Under the pieces are notes generated by a model. It saw only the letters and a program-made list of their open reading frames with translations, ran no database searches and was not told where the DNA came from. The translations under genes and the position numbers were made by a program. Below are positions 19,550-31,949 of a DNA stretch of 64,000 bases, in pieces (position 1 is the stretch's first letter; each line of letters starts with the position of its first letter). Source of the DNA: Siphonodentalium dalli (lineage: Eukaryota > Mollusca > Scaphopoda > Gadilida > Siphonodentaliidae); NCBI GenBank assembly GCA_032622095.1, contig CP136061.1:251917582-251981581 (forward strand), read 5' to 3'.

Positions 19550-20032
19550 CACTCGTACTATAGTACAATATTCTATTAGGTTAGCAACTAGGGTGCAGGT
19601 TAGCAATTTGTAAGGGGTTAACGGTGCCGTGTCACACAATAACTAATGACGCGGCACGGTTAACCATAAACCAAATAAGGGTGCAGGTTAGCAATTTAGT
19701 TAGGGTTAACCGTGCCGCGTCACACAATAATTTTTTTAAATGACGCGGACCGTTAACCCTAACTAAATTGCTAACTGTCGTGTATATACTACTGTCACTG
19801 TAGCGTCTAGATTTTGATGGATATTAGTAACTTAAATAACGATATGATGATATGAAACCTGATTTGTCACGGCAATTCCGTTTGAATGCCCAAACACGAA
19901 GAAAATCTCGCTTGTCGCCGAAAGCGAACCGTCTCGTTTATCGGATTTCCACCGTCTCTTTATCGGAATTCCACCGTCTCTTTATCGGAATGCCACCGAT
20001 CCCCACGTCGCAGTTCTCCCCCCGTGCAATGG
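19550..20032. repeat. Right terminal inverted repeat of the Maverick
   Basis: Reverse complement of the left arm. It contains the paired GGTTAACCGTGCCGCGTC hairpin units, lacks the 134-bp palindromic insert of the left arm, and ends in GTCGCAGTTCT followed by a C run and GTGCAAT. A short TTTATCGGAATTCCACCGTCTC unit occurs once more here than in the left arm. Confidence 0.85.
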
Positions 20033-20984
20033 TTAAATATTACACACAGAAACCCAATTAACAAATAACTGAATACGTAATAAAACGGGATCATTTGTTT
20101 TTCTTTAGAACTTATCGCAGTAGTAAACTATTTTCCGTCTTCCGCGGAATTTCGCGTAGTTCCATTGTAATACACGCGTCAATAATTGTGTACCCTTTTT
20201 AAACAGAAGTATCTACAGTGAGATAACGTTTGAAAATTATTATCCATGCCAAGGTCCTGAAGAAAGAGAGCGCATCGTATGTCATTTAAAATTACAGCTA
20301 TTTCATAGGGAAACATATAACAAACAACGCTTGTCCCCACACCCGGTTGTAACTAACAATCTGATTGACAACAACGTCACGTTTAAATCATGCACCATAT
20401 GTCCCCGTAACTCTTGACAGTGTGCGTATAAAAGCACGTGAAACATCGTGGTTATGAATTACCCTTGAACTAGCAGTTTCACCAATCGTGACATTGTTCG
20501 AGCGCGCTGAGCTTAATTGACGTCACCTAAAACAGGATCGATAGGTCTGCTACTGAATTATTCTTATTGGTGCTGATTGTTGTGAATTTATCTATAAAAA
20601 CCTATAAAAAGCACACCACATGGTAGCTATTGATGTGGGACAAAATCGTTAGCTCCGCCAACATCGTGGGATACTAGGAGATTTAATACCCGGATGTCTC
20701 TTTTTGAAACCCCTTGGCTCCGCCTCGGTGTTCAAAATCGAGAACCAGATATTAAATATCCATGTATCCCCGATATTTCAGAAGATAAGTAATAAACCAC
20801 TGTTGCTCATATGTAAAATGTAATAATTCCCACCAGCTGGTTTATAGTAGACATTGCTCGAGAATATTCAACTGTGGCTTTTATCCCATTAATTCGGAGA
20901 ATTTACCACCTATATATGGAAATTTCAGCTGACATATTTAGATATAACAAATTAACAATGCATGTTCGTTAATAACACGCACAA
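20033..20984. other. Right flank between Maverick and outer inverted repeat, no gene seen
   Basis: Unremarkable AT-rich DNA without supported coding sequence. A TTAATACCC...GATATTAAATATCC imperfect inverted segment near 20,680-20,770 is the only structure noticed. Confidence 0.45.
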
Positions 20985-21138
20985 TAAGATCGCGACTGCA
21001 CCTCGGCATGTCATTTATAGGTAAGGTTTTGATGCGTCCGAACCTGAACTAAAATTGTCCGAACCTGAACCAAATTTGTCCGAACCTGAACGAAAATTGT
21101 GTCTTAACCTGAACAAAATCATCGCGAATGTTGCGAAT
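20985..21138. repeat. Right arm of outer inverted repeat
   Basis: Inverted match to window positions 1-150. It includes about five tandem CCGAACCTGAAC units, one more than the left arm, next to conserved flanks such as CATTTATAGGTAAGG. Confidence 0.75.
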
Positions 21139-21529
21139 CCGAACCTGAACATTTTGAAATTTTCAAAGGTCGTTTTTCGGAGTTAGACAATAAAAATATC
21201 GCCGGTTTTGCATTCCGAAGATGTGTGGTGACATAATCTACCCACAACAATACATAAATTTGCGGATGCATGAGCCCAGGGCCAGAAAAATACGAAAAAG
21301 CGAACATTTCGCCGCCTCGATAAAATTTCAAAAAATTATGACGACTTGACACGCCAAATACAACAATTCACATGCCTGTCATGCGAAAGGCGTGTTACGT
21401 ATGTGTTGGGCATACCAATTCCTACATAACTGTTTCAAGGTGTAACACCGAAAGATGTCGTTGATTGCTGCTTGGAGACAATATATACACTTACCGTGTA
21501 TCTTCTTTAGTGGGCGCCGCCATCTTGGA

Positions 21530-22030
21530 ATGTCCGAACCTAAACGGGTATCCGACAGTGATATTCCAGAAGGCAGATTATGCTTGGTTTAATATCTGGT
21601 GTATGTCAATGGATGAGTATGCTAAACTATAACTCTGTGTCATACGTTTACAGCGAAGAAGACGATATATGCATGCTGGTTAAAACAGGACTCATTTTGG
21701 GAATGCATTGCATCATACGGAATGATCAGAACATTCCTGAAGGCAGGTGATACTTGGTTTAATAATTTGTGTATATTGATGGCTGGTTATGCGAAATTTT
21801 ACCGTGAGGAAGACGAGATATTCATGTCGGTTAAGGCAGAACCCACACGACGTGTACGGAAACGAATTGCATCATGGGAAATGACCATATTCACCAGAAC
21901 ATTACAGAATGCAGATGAAACTTGGTTTAATAATGTGTGTATATTGATGACTATGTATGGGCAAAGACAAGTAATTGAGACGATATATGCATGTCAGTTA
22001 AGGCAGGTAAGAGACAGTTTATTACACCCT
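21530..22030 (+). repeat. Three tandem copies of a repeat of about 180 bp
   Basis: Blocks reading ACTTGGTTTAATAATNTGTGTATATTGATG and GAAGACGAGATATTCATG recur three times with substantial divergence. Two copies remain partly open on the plus strand, but no family is recognised. Confidence 0.65.
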
Positions 22031-23500
22031 CTATGGGTGTTTTCTGTTATCGTGTTTTCATTTGTCAATGGGGGTATGGGCGACTGTGTGAAATGTGAAT
22101 AAGTTACTTGGACATTTTAGTACCAGAACGATATGATAGAAAGGTACTTGAGTATGTTGTACTTCGTACTCGAACCATATGTTCTAATAGAGGTAGCATC
22201 TCGTCGCGATGTATATTCGCGTATCGCTTAATACCTTTTGCGTTTAGATCGGCGTGTATGTCGACATTATTTATTGAACCATTGCTTGTTAGCCACGATG
22301 AGAAGTGGGCGCCGACTTGGAACGGGAATTCCCGCGCTAACCCTTGGCGCTCTGCACGCTGAGTGTTTCAATTGTTGTTCAACCTGCTTTGTTATTTTCA
22401 CATGACATAAATCGGAATGCAATTTAATATTCTATTGCATGGATATTTGAGTTTAATTCACACATGAACCCTTGGAGCAGTTTGTTTATATTATTGTTCA
22501 GCATGGTATTTAACATCGTGTAGTGAACTTTCTCATTTATTTATGGTTGAAACATATTTATTTACCAAAATATTATGGTGACGGGATTAGAGGACAAGTG
22601 CTAACCACTTAGATAGACCTCCCCTCCCGAAAACGACAACACTAAAAACAACATTACAATAACAGCATGGGAAGAGTGCATATATAGAGGATCCACAACG
22701 AGTTCCCAGTTTATAGCGGAATTTACAAAAATATTTCAGTAAAATATGTCAGGACCGAGCCTTTGGCGAGGTCCAGACCTAATTTACTGGACGAGTTTTG
22801 TAAATTCGGATATAAACTGGGGACGAGTTGTAGATTATATTTATTACATGATCCAAAACCTCAACAAAACATACTTAAATCAACAAATTGTACGCGAAAC
22901 TAAAATCGGCTTCTATAAGGCATGCGATGACGTTTCACATAACTATGCGTTGTTTGCCCGCGTAAAGAAATAGTCCCAGATAAATATTTAATGGCATATA
23001 TTTAATGACATAACTTTTCAAACTCTGCATTAATTATAGTTTGTTGGAAAAATATTGTAAGCCATAGTATTTTGAGACGTAGCTTACGGAATGTAAACAG
23101 ACGACAAACCGGAAGACAAACCTGGCACTATTTCCTGTTATAAACGAAGGTTTAATGTCACAATTTATATAATGGGTTTATTGATTGGAATAAGGGTACG
23201 ATCATATAATAGATACATATATAAGAAAGCATACAACTAAAGTTTTGTGTTAGTGCTAGTCCCCCGTTTAACCCAAGTCTATGTTATCAGTTTTTATTTT
23301 CTCATATGAATCTCTTCTTGCTATCTCTCTCCGAGCTTGTTTCAATGATTGCCATGCAGGGTTTTGGAATCGAAATCCTTCAGACATATCTCTTTCCAAT
23401 CTCATGTATGTTGAATGGTTGTTGTGTCTGTGGAAGTGGTGCCTCTTAAAAAGTCTTGCACAGCTTTGAGAATGAACTCGTTTTCGTTATTCTCTAGGTC
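22031..23500. other. No supported gene
   Basis: A 75-codon plus-strand frame at 22,746-22,973 is not recognised and has no supporting signal. The rest is AT-rich non-coding DNA. Confidence 0.4.
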
Positions 23501-23589
23501 AGGGTCTCCAAATAGCTAAATATTCACCGAGTAAATATTGAAGGACAAGACTTTATTGTATAGACTTATTCTGGCATAAGAATGAACAG

Positions 23590-25080
23590 GACATTCAAAA
23601 AAAATAATGAAATGCATTCTCTTCCTGATACCTGCATATACTTGCTTTAGTATCAGCGATATAATTTAGCTGTTTATAAGCTTGTAAGTTGCTACATTCA
23701 TTTATCAGTCTGCAATGGGAACTATTTAGTAAACGTTTACCAATATTGAAGTATTTTGACGGTTTGAATGGTTTCCGTTTGATTGATTCCATAAAGATGT
23801 CTTTTCCAAGAGCGTTCCATTGACTAATGCAAGTCAGTTCTCTTACTTCCGGTTGTTGGTGGGACAAGGTCGGATGCGTTACGTAGGTCTTTGTTACACC
23901 TTTCACGGAACGTAGGTGGGAGGAGTTCAACAAGATAATTAGGGGCCTTTCTTCGACGATGTTATGGAATTCGTCATTCATCTGGTGTATCGCTGATTTT
24001 CTAGATTCTCCCATCCAAGTTCGACAAGAAGCCTATCATTCGGAACAGATCGAGTACACCATGTAACTAATATGGCTGCCTCGAATTGAATATCATCCAT
24101 TTTTTTAGCAGGTGTCCTGAACCAGACAGTACTACCATACTCCACTAGAGAGCGTGCATATGATAACTATAGTGTTTCAAGTGTTTCACAGTTGAGTGTA
24201 TGTTTGAGTTTTCGAATCAGAGATAATCTGGCATAAGCCTTCTAACATAGATTGTCTATATGTGTGTTCCAAGTGAGATCGTCATCAATTTCCAGACCTA
24301 TGTGATAATGTGATTTAGTCGCACATCATAACACAATTATTATTGGTTTATTTATTTTGTATTTGGATGTGTATAACATTACGTCAGTTTTGGAACTATT
24401 GAATTTTGCATTCCATGTGTCTGCCCAACATTTCATTTCCCGCATATCTTCGTTTACGATGCGTTCGAGTTTTGTAATGTCGGAACCGCTATTAGAAAGG
24501 CACGTATCGTCGGCATACTGTCTCGTTTGTGATTTCATACGGTCTGCTATGACGTTATGTAAATGAGAAACATCAGAGGACCCAGCATTAATTCTGGTAT
24601 AATTTGAGAGACAAAAATTGACCAGAACTCTTTGTTGCCTATTCATCAGGTAGTTTTGAAACCATTCTAGGAGTTTGCCATTGATACCACGTCGTTCTAA
24701 TTTTGATAACAGTCTGCGGTGCCAAACTTTATCGATTGCTTTAGATATGTCGAAAAAGACTGCACAAGTAGTTACCCCAGCATCAAGGGCGTTACATAAA
24801 TTGTTAGTTATCTCGATAAGCTGCATTTCAGTACTATGATTAGAAACGAAACCTGGTTGATTTTTAGATAATAAATTGTTTAAGGACAGGTGCTCAGAAA
24901 CCGTATTGAAAATTATTCTTTGAAGAATGCCAACACAGTTGATTAAAAATATCGGACGGCAATTTGTTGGATCTTGTCTGTCTCATTTCTTGAAGAGGGG
25001 ATAACATTAGCCATTTTCCATGCCGTTGGGAAACGACACACCTTAATGGATTTATCAAATATAGATGTGCGTTTCCTTCC
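23590..25080 (-). pseudogene. Non-LTR (LINE) retrotransposon reverse-transcriptase fragment
   Basis: On the minus strand, degraded frames read through a typical LINE reverse transcriptase. There is a PTAWK-like entry near 25,040, a FFDISKAIDKVWHRRLL segment (motif A, catalytic Asp), a WFQNYLMNRQQRV segment, an LGPLMFLIY-like piece visible only in a neighbouring frame (frameshift near 24,580), and YADDT (catalytic Asp pair). The 23,595-24,014 part has a Cys/His-poor C-terminal domain ending CRYQEENAFHYFF, like the terminal knuckle of LINE ORF2. Stops and frameshifts show it is dead. The clade looks CR1/jockey-like, which is uncertain. Confidence 0.85.
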
Positions 25081-25089
25081 GCATTACAT

Positions 25090-25700
25090 TACTTATACGC
25101 CATAGGACCGTAGTTAATCAACACTGATGACAACCATATTTTTATTTTAATTAACCCTCGTAATGGGACCATAATTTAACTTCAATTAACCCCATGTTAC
25201 TATATTTTAAGTGACATTCATTGGACCATATTTCAATTACCCCCCCCCCCCCCCCCCATGGGTCCATATTTTATTAACTCTCATGGGACCATTTCTAATT
25301 AACCCTGATCAGTTATGGGACCACATTTTAATTAACAATCATGGTACCTTTTTAAATAACCAGCATGTTTAACACATAACATGTTTTATTTAACACTCAT
25401 GTAACCATATTTTAATTTACCCTCATGTGACCATATTTTAATTAGCCGTCTCTGGGTGGCCATAGTTAAAATAACCCTCATGGAACCATACATGTATTTT
25501 AATTCATCCTCATGAGACCATATCTTCAGTCAGCCGTCTCTCTGGGTGTGATCATAGTTCAATTAACCCCATGGAACCATACATATATATTTAATTAACC
25601 CTCATGGAACCATACATGTATTTTAATTCATCCTCATGGAACCATACATGTATTTTAATTCATCCTCATGAGACCATATCTTCAGTTGATATTAGGAGTT
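25090..25700. repeat. Minisatellite of about 30 bp units
   Basis: More than 15 degenerate units of ATTTTAATTAACCCTCATGG / GACCAT, with a C run near 25,240 and some higher-order pairing (the CATGAGACCATATCTTCAGT block repeats). Confidence 0.85.
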
Positions 25701-26333
25701 CATTACCTGATGCCATTCTTAGATAATCATTACGCCCTCTTATGGTATATATTGACAAGTATATCGGGCCCTGTCCTAGGAGGTGATGGACTTGAATGCA
25801 CTAAATGTGATTAGAAACGTACTCGGTATTTCCGTACTTGAATGATGTAAGGAAGATCGATAGCTCTTTGGACTGATTATTATTCTGCATGATATTTTAT
25901 GCACTATTCGTGCCTCTATTTCAATGGAAATTAGAACAAATAACAAAGAAAAGTTGCATGCCAGTCGAAAAAAATTCAAATGTCGTTAAGGAGAACCGTG
26001 AAACTAAGAGTTTAGTGTGTTTTACGTTAATCACTTCTTTGGCAATGGGTGTGTGGTTATTGGTTTAGCAATGCAATGGCCGTTGCATGTTTGGCGATGA
26101 ACATTTCAGAACGTATATATATCTATATGCGCCCTTTTTAACACATATCATATGGTGTGTGAATATTTCAAAATAAACTTTTGTTGGCAGGTCCTATTTA
26201 AAAAATATTTTCACATCCTTTCTCACCAAGTGTACAGTTTACACACATACACAAAATATCACATATAATCAACTGCATTGGCGTTACATATATAACGTTT
26301 TTCACAATAACTACATTAAAGTTCGAATATATT

Positions 26334-26603
26334 TTATATTTGCCTAATAATATCTTGAGGGCGATAACATTTGTGAGTATGGTGTTCTTGTATAGCTTTG
26401 TTTGTCCAGACCCAGATTCCTCTATATGAGCGCATTTCGCAGTGTAATAGTTTCAAGGAGGAATTCCAGTAAGGCTTGGGTTGTGATTTGAACGATGTTT
26501 TGGGAACATATACTTCCGAAGCTGACTGTATGGTGGACACCGTTCTATTGTAACACGTGTTAAGGTCGTGTGATTCCGATACAATAAGTTCAGGCAGTGC
26601 CAA
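26334..26603 (-). pseudogene. LINE fragment, linker between endonuclease and RT
   Basis: An 89-codon minus-strand frame with QPKPYWNSSLKLLHCEMRSYRGIWV matches the segment before RT in LINE ORF2. It lies 1.25 kb upstream of the RT fragment on the same strand, so it may be part of the same element with intervening debris, or a separate copy. Confidence 0.55.
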
Positions 26604-26782
26604 TTCGATTAATGATCGATAGTTGACACCATCATTTCATTTTATATGAATTTTCTCCAATCCCATGATTGTGGCATGTTCGCCTTGTTATCATTAATAA
26701 TGTCAGTGTATCTGCTATTATTTTATTAGCATGAAATTCCCAATTGGTTCAGGAATGGAAATATTTAATCGGGACACTACCC

Positions 26783-27221
26783 AAGCCTGCAAATAGCGTG
26801 CCTGTCATTTGCAGAATGAGGCCCCCAGAGGGTGAATTTAGTGATGATATCCCGCACAGCGGGCTAGCATCACCATATTCAACATCTGGAGACCTCATTC
26901 TGCTTAAGCTTCATCTTCTGTGAAGTATCTACATTATCAAATTAACACTGTTTTTAGTTTTCCCTTCTGGGAAGTTTCTATATCCCCTAATTTGCAGCAG
27001 ATAAAATGCATAATCGAGGTGCCCAATGTGTGAACATCACCAACTTCAACTGGGGAACTTCAATCAGATCCTAGGTCTACCATAGTAGTTGAGGGCCTAA
27101 GCAGAATGAGGTTCCCAGAGGGTGAATTTAGTTATGCTAGCCCGCTATGCGGGATAGCGTCACTAAATTCACCATCTGGGGACCTCATTATGCAAATGAC
27201 AGACACGCTATTTGCAGGCTT
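26783..27221. mobile_element. Palindromic MITE with long inverted arms
   Basis: The ends AAGCCTGCAAATAGCGTG and its inverted copy begin arms of about 110 bp. Each arm also contains an internal hairpin around GGTGAATTTAGTGAYGATA...CCCGC...GCGGG. The centre (about 26,930-27,080) is unrelated to the arms. Confidence 0.75.
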
Positions 27222-27875
27222 GAAACTACCATGAACTAATCTGGCTATGTAATAATAAGGTCACTAAACATTTTATTGGTCCGTATTTGTGGACTCGCTT
27301 TCATTGGACAAGACGTTGTGACGTTGAACGTCGCTGTGAAAACCTAACCTATTTTCAGGTCTGATAATTAGTTATGTTAACACCTGAAGTATATGACGTC
27401 ACTCAGAACTGTTATTAACATGTTGTGTCATTAATGAGGTGATCATCATTAGATATTTCAACTTTTTTGTTAGGTTTTAACATAGGACTTGGGGAAAGAA
27501 ACTTATGATCATATAATAAAACATTGTATTGGTCCGTATTTGTGGACTCGACTGCAGAATGTACAAAGTCAATATCGGACCTCGTATTCGACTCGGTCCG
27601 ATTTTGACTGTGTGCCCACCCCTGTTCAAATGGTCCTGCTAATATGATATGATGCTGGTGGTCCTGCTGAAATGCGACGATGCGGGTAGGGCAGACTGAT
27701 GCTGTTAACAACTTGTACCTTCATATTTGTTTAATTTGTCTTTTTCTGAAATATATATGCCGTTACGAAAAAGATTCGTAATTTTTTTCTAAAAGTTTAC
27801 GCGGTGTTTAGCTCATCCGAACGGCTTGAGAAAAAACGAGTGTTGTGTATGAAACATTCAGGAACATATATAGAG

Positions 27876-28021
27876 GATATGAAATGAGTGTTTCTCTCAT
27901 ATGATGTTTATGAAACCAGTCTAAGAATTTTCAGTTTTCTCGAGCCTTCGGCGAGAGAAAACTGAAAATTCGTGACGAGTTTCATAAATATCATATGAGA
28001 GAAACACGAATTACATATTCT
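27876..28021. repeat. Large imperfect palindrome
   Basis: Arms of about 70 bp: TGTTTCTCTCATATGATGTTTATGAAAC pairs with its inverted copy, and GAATTTTCAGTTTTCTCGAGC pairs across a loop near 27,948. Probably a foldback/MITE remnant. Confidence 0.75.
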
Positions 28022-29056
28022 TTTTATCATATGACACCTATAAATTGATTATGATGTCCAAAACGCACACAAATCACTAAATAGCTATATGACATCGACA
28101 GCAAAAGGTTAATGTGACGTCACTTCATTGCACCGGAAGCCCAATTACACCTGGTGAACTAGCAGAAATAATATGCACGCGAAGATATAGTGCGCTATTC
28201 TGTTCTCAGTTTGTGACATTATATCGTATATTTATTAGATAAATACGAATTACATATTCTATTTATCGTATAACAATGTCCAAAACTATATATTTCAAGA
28301 TTATAATTGCGAGAATTTCGGCATCGCGTTGATTCGTGTATTTGACGCGCACGAATTTGACCTGCATTTAGTCAGAGATGCGGCTCGGCCCCGGCTGCCA
28401 TTCAGCCAATCAGAACACAATTTTTGTCAACAAACCAATCAAATTATCGGAAGGTGATATGGACTGCTAGTCCATATGAAATTGATTTATGACATAGTTT
28501 CCAACGTAAATAATGATTGAGTCATATGATAAATATTTTTATAAAATATAATAATGCTTGCGCTGGTGTTTCTAAAACGACGTGAATAACCACCTTGATT
28601 ATTGTTGAGTTTCAACATCTAATACAACCAGTATTAAAACTATTTCGCAATAAATATGTTTTTGAATGTTTGATAAGCAAAATAGCTTTTCCTGTATATG
28701 TTCAGGTTATCGGAACACCGCGAAAAAGACAAATTAAAAAAAAATAACGGTACACATGTTGTTATCAGTATCAGTATCAGTTTGCCCTAACATCATCAGA
28801 GCAGTTAAGGACAATAACACGATTTTTGGCTTTTTCATGGCACAACCATGCGGAAATTTTTTAATTATTTATCTCAGACCTGTTGGCTATAATAACAGCT
28901 GTGGATTCAAATAAAAGTTTCGAAAACACCACGAATGTTCCAGAGACTGTCTCGGACTTACTCGAGCAGAAAGCTTCTGTTTGTGTTGATGATTCCTGAG
29001 ATAAATCTAATGAGTGTATGTACATATCCTGGTTAGAACTTTCTAATATGCTTTAA

Positions 29057-29483
29057 CCCTTTACCCAACAAAACGGCCAAAAGCGTCCAAATAAAGCTTC
29101 AACAGCCTAACATATCTTCGGTCTGTCTCAATAGAACCATACAAATATGGATATCATTGGAACCGGTTCATTGACCACATTGTGATGGTTACAGTTATGC
29201 CCTGTGCCAATGCATTCTCTTATATATGCGAGTCGACCATAGGTCGCCTCGCATATATAAGAGAATGCATTGGCCTAAAATAATTCTTTTTTTTAACACT
29301 TTTTACCATTTTTTCTTACATTTTTTAACAATTTTTATAATATTTTTCTACATTCTTTGACAATTTTATCATTTTTAATATGTGTTAAGCCAATGCATTC
29401 TCTTATATATGCGAGGCGACCTATGGTCGATTCGCATATATAAGAGAATGCATTGGCACAGGGCCGTTATGTTGGGTAAAGGG
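29057..29483. mobile_element. piggyBac-like non-autonomous element with TTAA duplication
   Basis: A 427-bp element flanked by TTAA at 29,053-29,056 and 29,484-29,487. Termini are CCCTTTACCCAAC and its inverted copy. CCCTTT-type ends and a TTAA duplication are the hallmark of piggyBac. It encloses two near-perfect 69-bp palindromes (29,206-29,274 and 29,389-29,457). No transposase is present. Confidence 0.85.
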
Positions 29484-29570
29484 TTAATGTTGTATAAATA
29501 TAAAAATATATGAAATGATTGTCTAATACTTTACCACGTGCTTTGACCAAACCATCGTCAAAATAAGAAA

Positions 29571-29945
29571 ATGTTAGGGGCACTGAGCATTAAAGAACAT
29601 CCCAAACTTGATTTATATTTATCCGAGATTAATTTTAACCTGGCTATCTATCGACTGAGACTCCGTTCTAGTAATTACCGCCTCCCAGTAGAAACAGGGA
29701 GGTGGAAGCGGGAGGGGGTGAAGAACAGAACATGTAACCTCTGTGAAGACGCTATTGGTGATGAATTCCACTTAGTGATTGAATGTAAGAAACTTATTGA
29801 TCTTAGAACTAAATATATACCGGAATATTATTGGAACCCACCGATAATAGAACAGTTTTACAAGCTTATGACTGTCCAAACTATACATGTTTTAACACGA
29901 ATATGTGTGTTTATAAAGCTTGGATTCAAAAGATTGGAAACCTAA
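29571..29945 (+). pseudogene. LINE ORF2 C-terminal fragment
   Basis: A 124-codon plus-strand frame with LRLRSSNYRLPVETGRW and the terminal knuckle CNLCEDAIGDEFHLVIEC, which is the conserved C-terminus of CR1/L2-type LINE ORF2 proteins. There is no RT in front, so it is a truncated 3' copy. Confidence 0.8.
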
Positions 29946-31810
29946 TAAGTAAATTTAAAATAGAAAACTTATTTTAATCATGACTATGGACAAATGCTTA
30001 AACTTTGTTGCCTGGGGAACATTTGGGCAATTTGTAAATACGTGTAAATACTTCTTTATATTAATGCATATCTTCACACTATCGGGGCTCACCGAAGGTT
30101 GTGTGTGCATATTTTTTCTATTTGTGTACGTACATTTGTGTAGTATGTTGTCATGTTGCATGTATGTTCTTTATCATGTGTCATGTTTCATATTAATTTA
30201 TGGTTGATTTGTTAATAAATGCTTAAATGGCTCCCGGACTATAGGGTCGGTTTGCAACAACCATTTCCGAATTTGGCCGATTCGCAGAGAGGTGTATATT
30301 ACGAAAGCCTGAGTGTGTTTTATTGGGATTCAAAGAGAATGCTATGTAATTACGAATGTTCCAGAATATCGTTTATGTGGACAGTTAATGAGTTTGTCTT
30401 TGTGAGAGACGCACGGCCGATACATACCAAAAAATTATTCTAGACTTCGATTCTGGAAGATTCTTTGAACGGAAAATGCATAGCGAATTAATTTTCTTAG
30501 ACAATTGACAACATGACAATAAGATTTGTTTTCAATTATGTCGCAACGTTGTGTTAATTTAATTGCGGTAATTATAGCCAAGTTATAACCAGCGTGCCTT
30601 ACTGAACTATAATAAGTTTTACTGTTCAGAGCCGATTCACCGAAGCCAGTTTGTGTATTAAAACATGTGCCGACGTCCAGAAGATTCTAGCTTTATATAC
30701 GAGGAACAATTTTTCTGATACCTGTGTTATTGGGTTATTTCACAGAGAAGCCGGCGATCCTTCAAGAGCATCCCATGCCTGGCGTCAGTGACTTAAATGT
30801 GTGTTCTATGGAGTGCTATTGCAGTTTCATTGATTGTGAGCATTCGATCACGGGTATTAGTTCAAATGTACAAATTTTTAAAGGGGCAGCTCTTAATGTA
30901 TGGTGTAAGAATCATGCGCGGTGTAACAATGATAATGTTCGAGAAATCACCACGTAATGTACATAGAAGCACACGTGATGCGCAAAAACTTCGAGGACTT
31001 ATAAGAAGAAAAAAAACAGCACAGAAAAGGAGGAGTTTTAAGTGATATGACAACACTATTGGGAAGGGGCGTGATATAATCACTGAGGAGTCATCACCAT
31101 ATGGTCATAAGGAAACCCACATGGTAGGGGCATGATACCGCATGCCTCCATTGTACCATGCATGTTGCTTGTGTCAACTAATCATTTTAAAGTTATACTG
31201 GCGATCTGTTAATTCAATCATTGCATCATGCAACCTGAGCAATTAGCTTTGTTATATGCAAAACAATTAAGTGACTCCTATCGGCTGGCAACTCGTTGGC
31301 TATAACATGACAGTAAAAATAAATAAAAACGTTAATTTCAAATTTATAAATTATACTGATATATATGCACAGCAGTGATCATCGCATTTTTAATTAGTCT
31401 ATATGTTTATATGTCTTGTTTTGTCTCCCTTTTCACTTCATGCATATCTCTGCGTTATATGATTTATATCATTTGTCTCTCACCTCCCGATCTCTAGTTC
31501 CATCTTTACATTACGCAAATACTGTTGTGTTCCGATGAGATAGCTTTCTATAAGGGTCTGACGTTGATGTCAAAACATCTTCTCTATCAGACATACCATA
31601 ATTAAGTACATGCAAATTATTGTGTAAATATGATATACAAATTTTTTTTTGTACACCAACGGTTGCTGCAATGGTAGCCCCATAAAGGGTTAATATGGGG
31701 CTGATTGTGTACTAGAGTCTAGATTGTCGTGTCAGGTTTCAAATGCAACTTAGATTGTAAACAGTAACACAAAATCAATGTTCATTTAAGGATATATATA
31801 CTTCCCAAAA
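29946..31810. other. No supported gene
   Basis: AT-rich non-coding DNA. Short open frames near 30,720-31,045 do not resemble a known protein. A small GCCCCAT...ATGGGGC hairpin lies near 31,675-31,700. Confidence 0.4.
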
Positions 31811-31817
31811 TATGAGA

Positions 31818-31947
31818 CCTAATGCAGGATGAGTTCCAAAGAGGGTGAATTTAGTGACGATAGCCCGCTGTGCGGTGTATCGTCACTAAATTCACCTTCT
31901 GAGGACATCATTCTGCAAATGACAAACACATTATTTCAAGGCTTGGC
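31818..31947. repeat. Single-arm copy of the 26.8 kb palindromic MITE
   Basis: Carries the same GAGGGTGAATTTAGTGACGATAGCCCGC...GTCACTAAATTCACC hairpin and the TCATTCTGCAAATGACA edge as each arm of the 26,783-27,221 element, so it is a solo arm. Confidence 0.75.
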
Positions 31948-31949
31948 CA

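Larger units (their letters stand above)
1092..20032. mobile_element. Maverick/Polinton self-synthesizing DNA transposon, about 19 kb, decayed
   Basis: The element is bounded by long inverted repeats and carries the diagnostic Polinton set: protein-primed family B polymerase, retroviral-like integrase with chromodomain, adenovirus-like cysteine protease, FtsK/HerA ATPase, and major and minor jelly-roll capsid proteins. Length and gene set match animal Polintons, which are usually 15-20 kb. The termini are approximate. The inverted repeat runs outward through a G/C run and an imperfect GCAC(G)n palindrome, so neither the exact AG...CT end nor a 6-bp target duplication could be fixed. At least six coding lesions and two inserted elements show it is no longer autonomous. 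Confidence 0.93.

Noticed and set aside
1092-20032. Stop-codon reassignment to explain in-frame stops
   Set aside because: All three stops (TAA, TAG, TGA) appear as internal breaks, frameshifts are also present, and genuine gene ends use the same codons.
22746-22973. A 75-codon plus-strand frame (GPSLWRGPDLIYW...)
   Set aside because: No family, no flanking signal, and an AT-rich non-coding context.
25236-25258. C run as a sign of assembly gap
   Set aside because: It fits inside the minisatellite and similar runs occur at 1,101 and 37,671; no evidence for a join.
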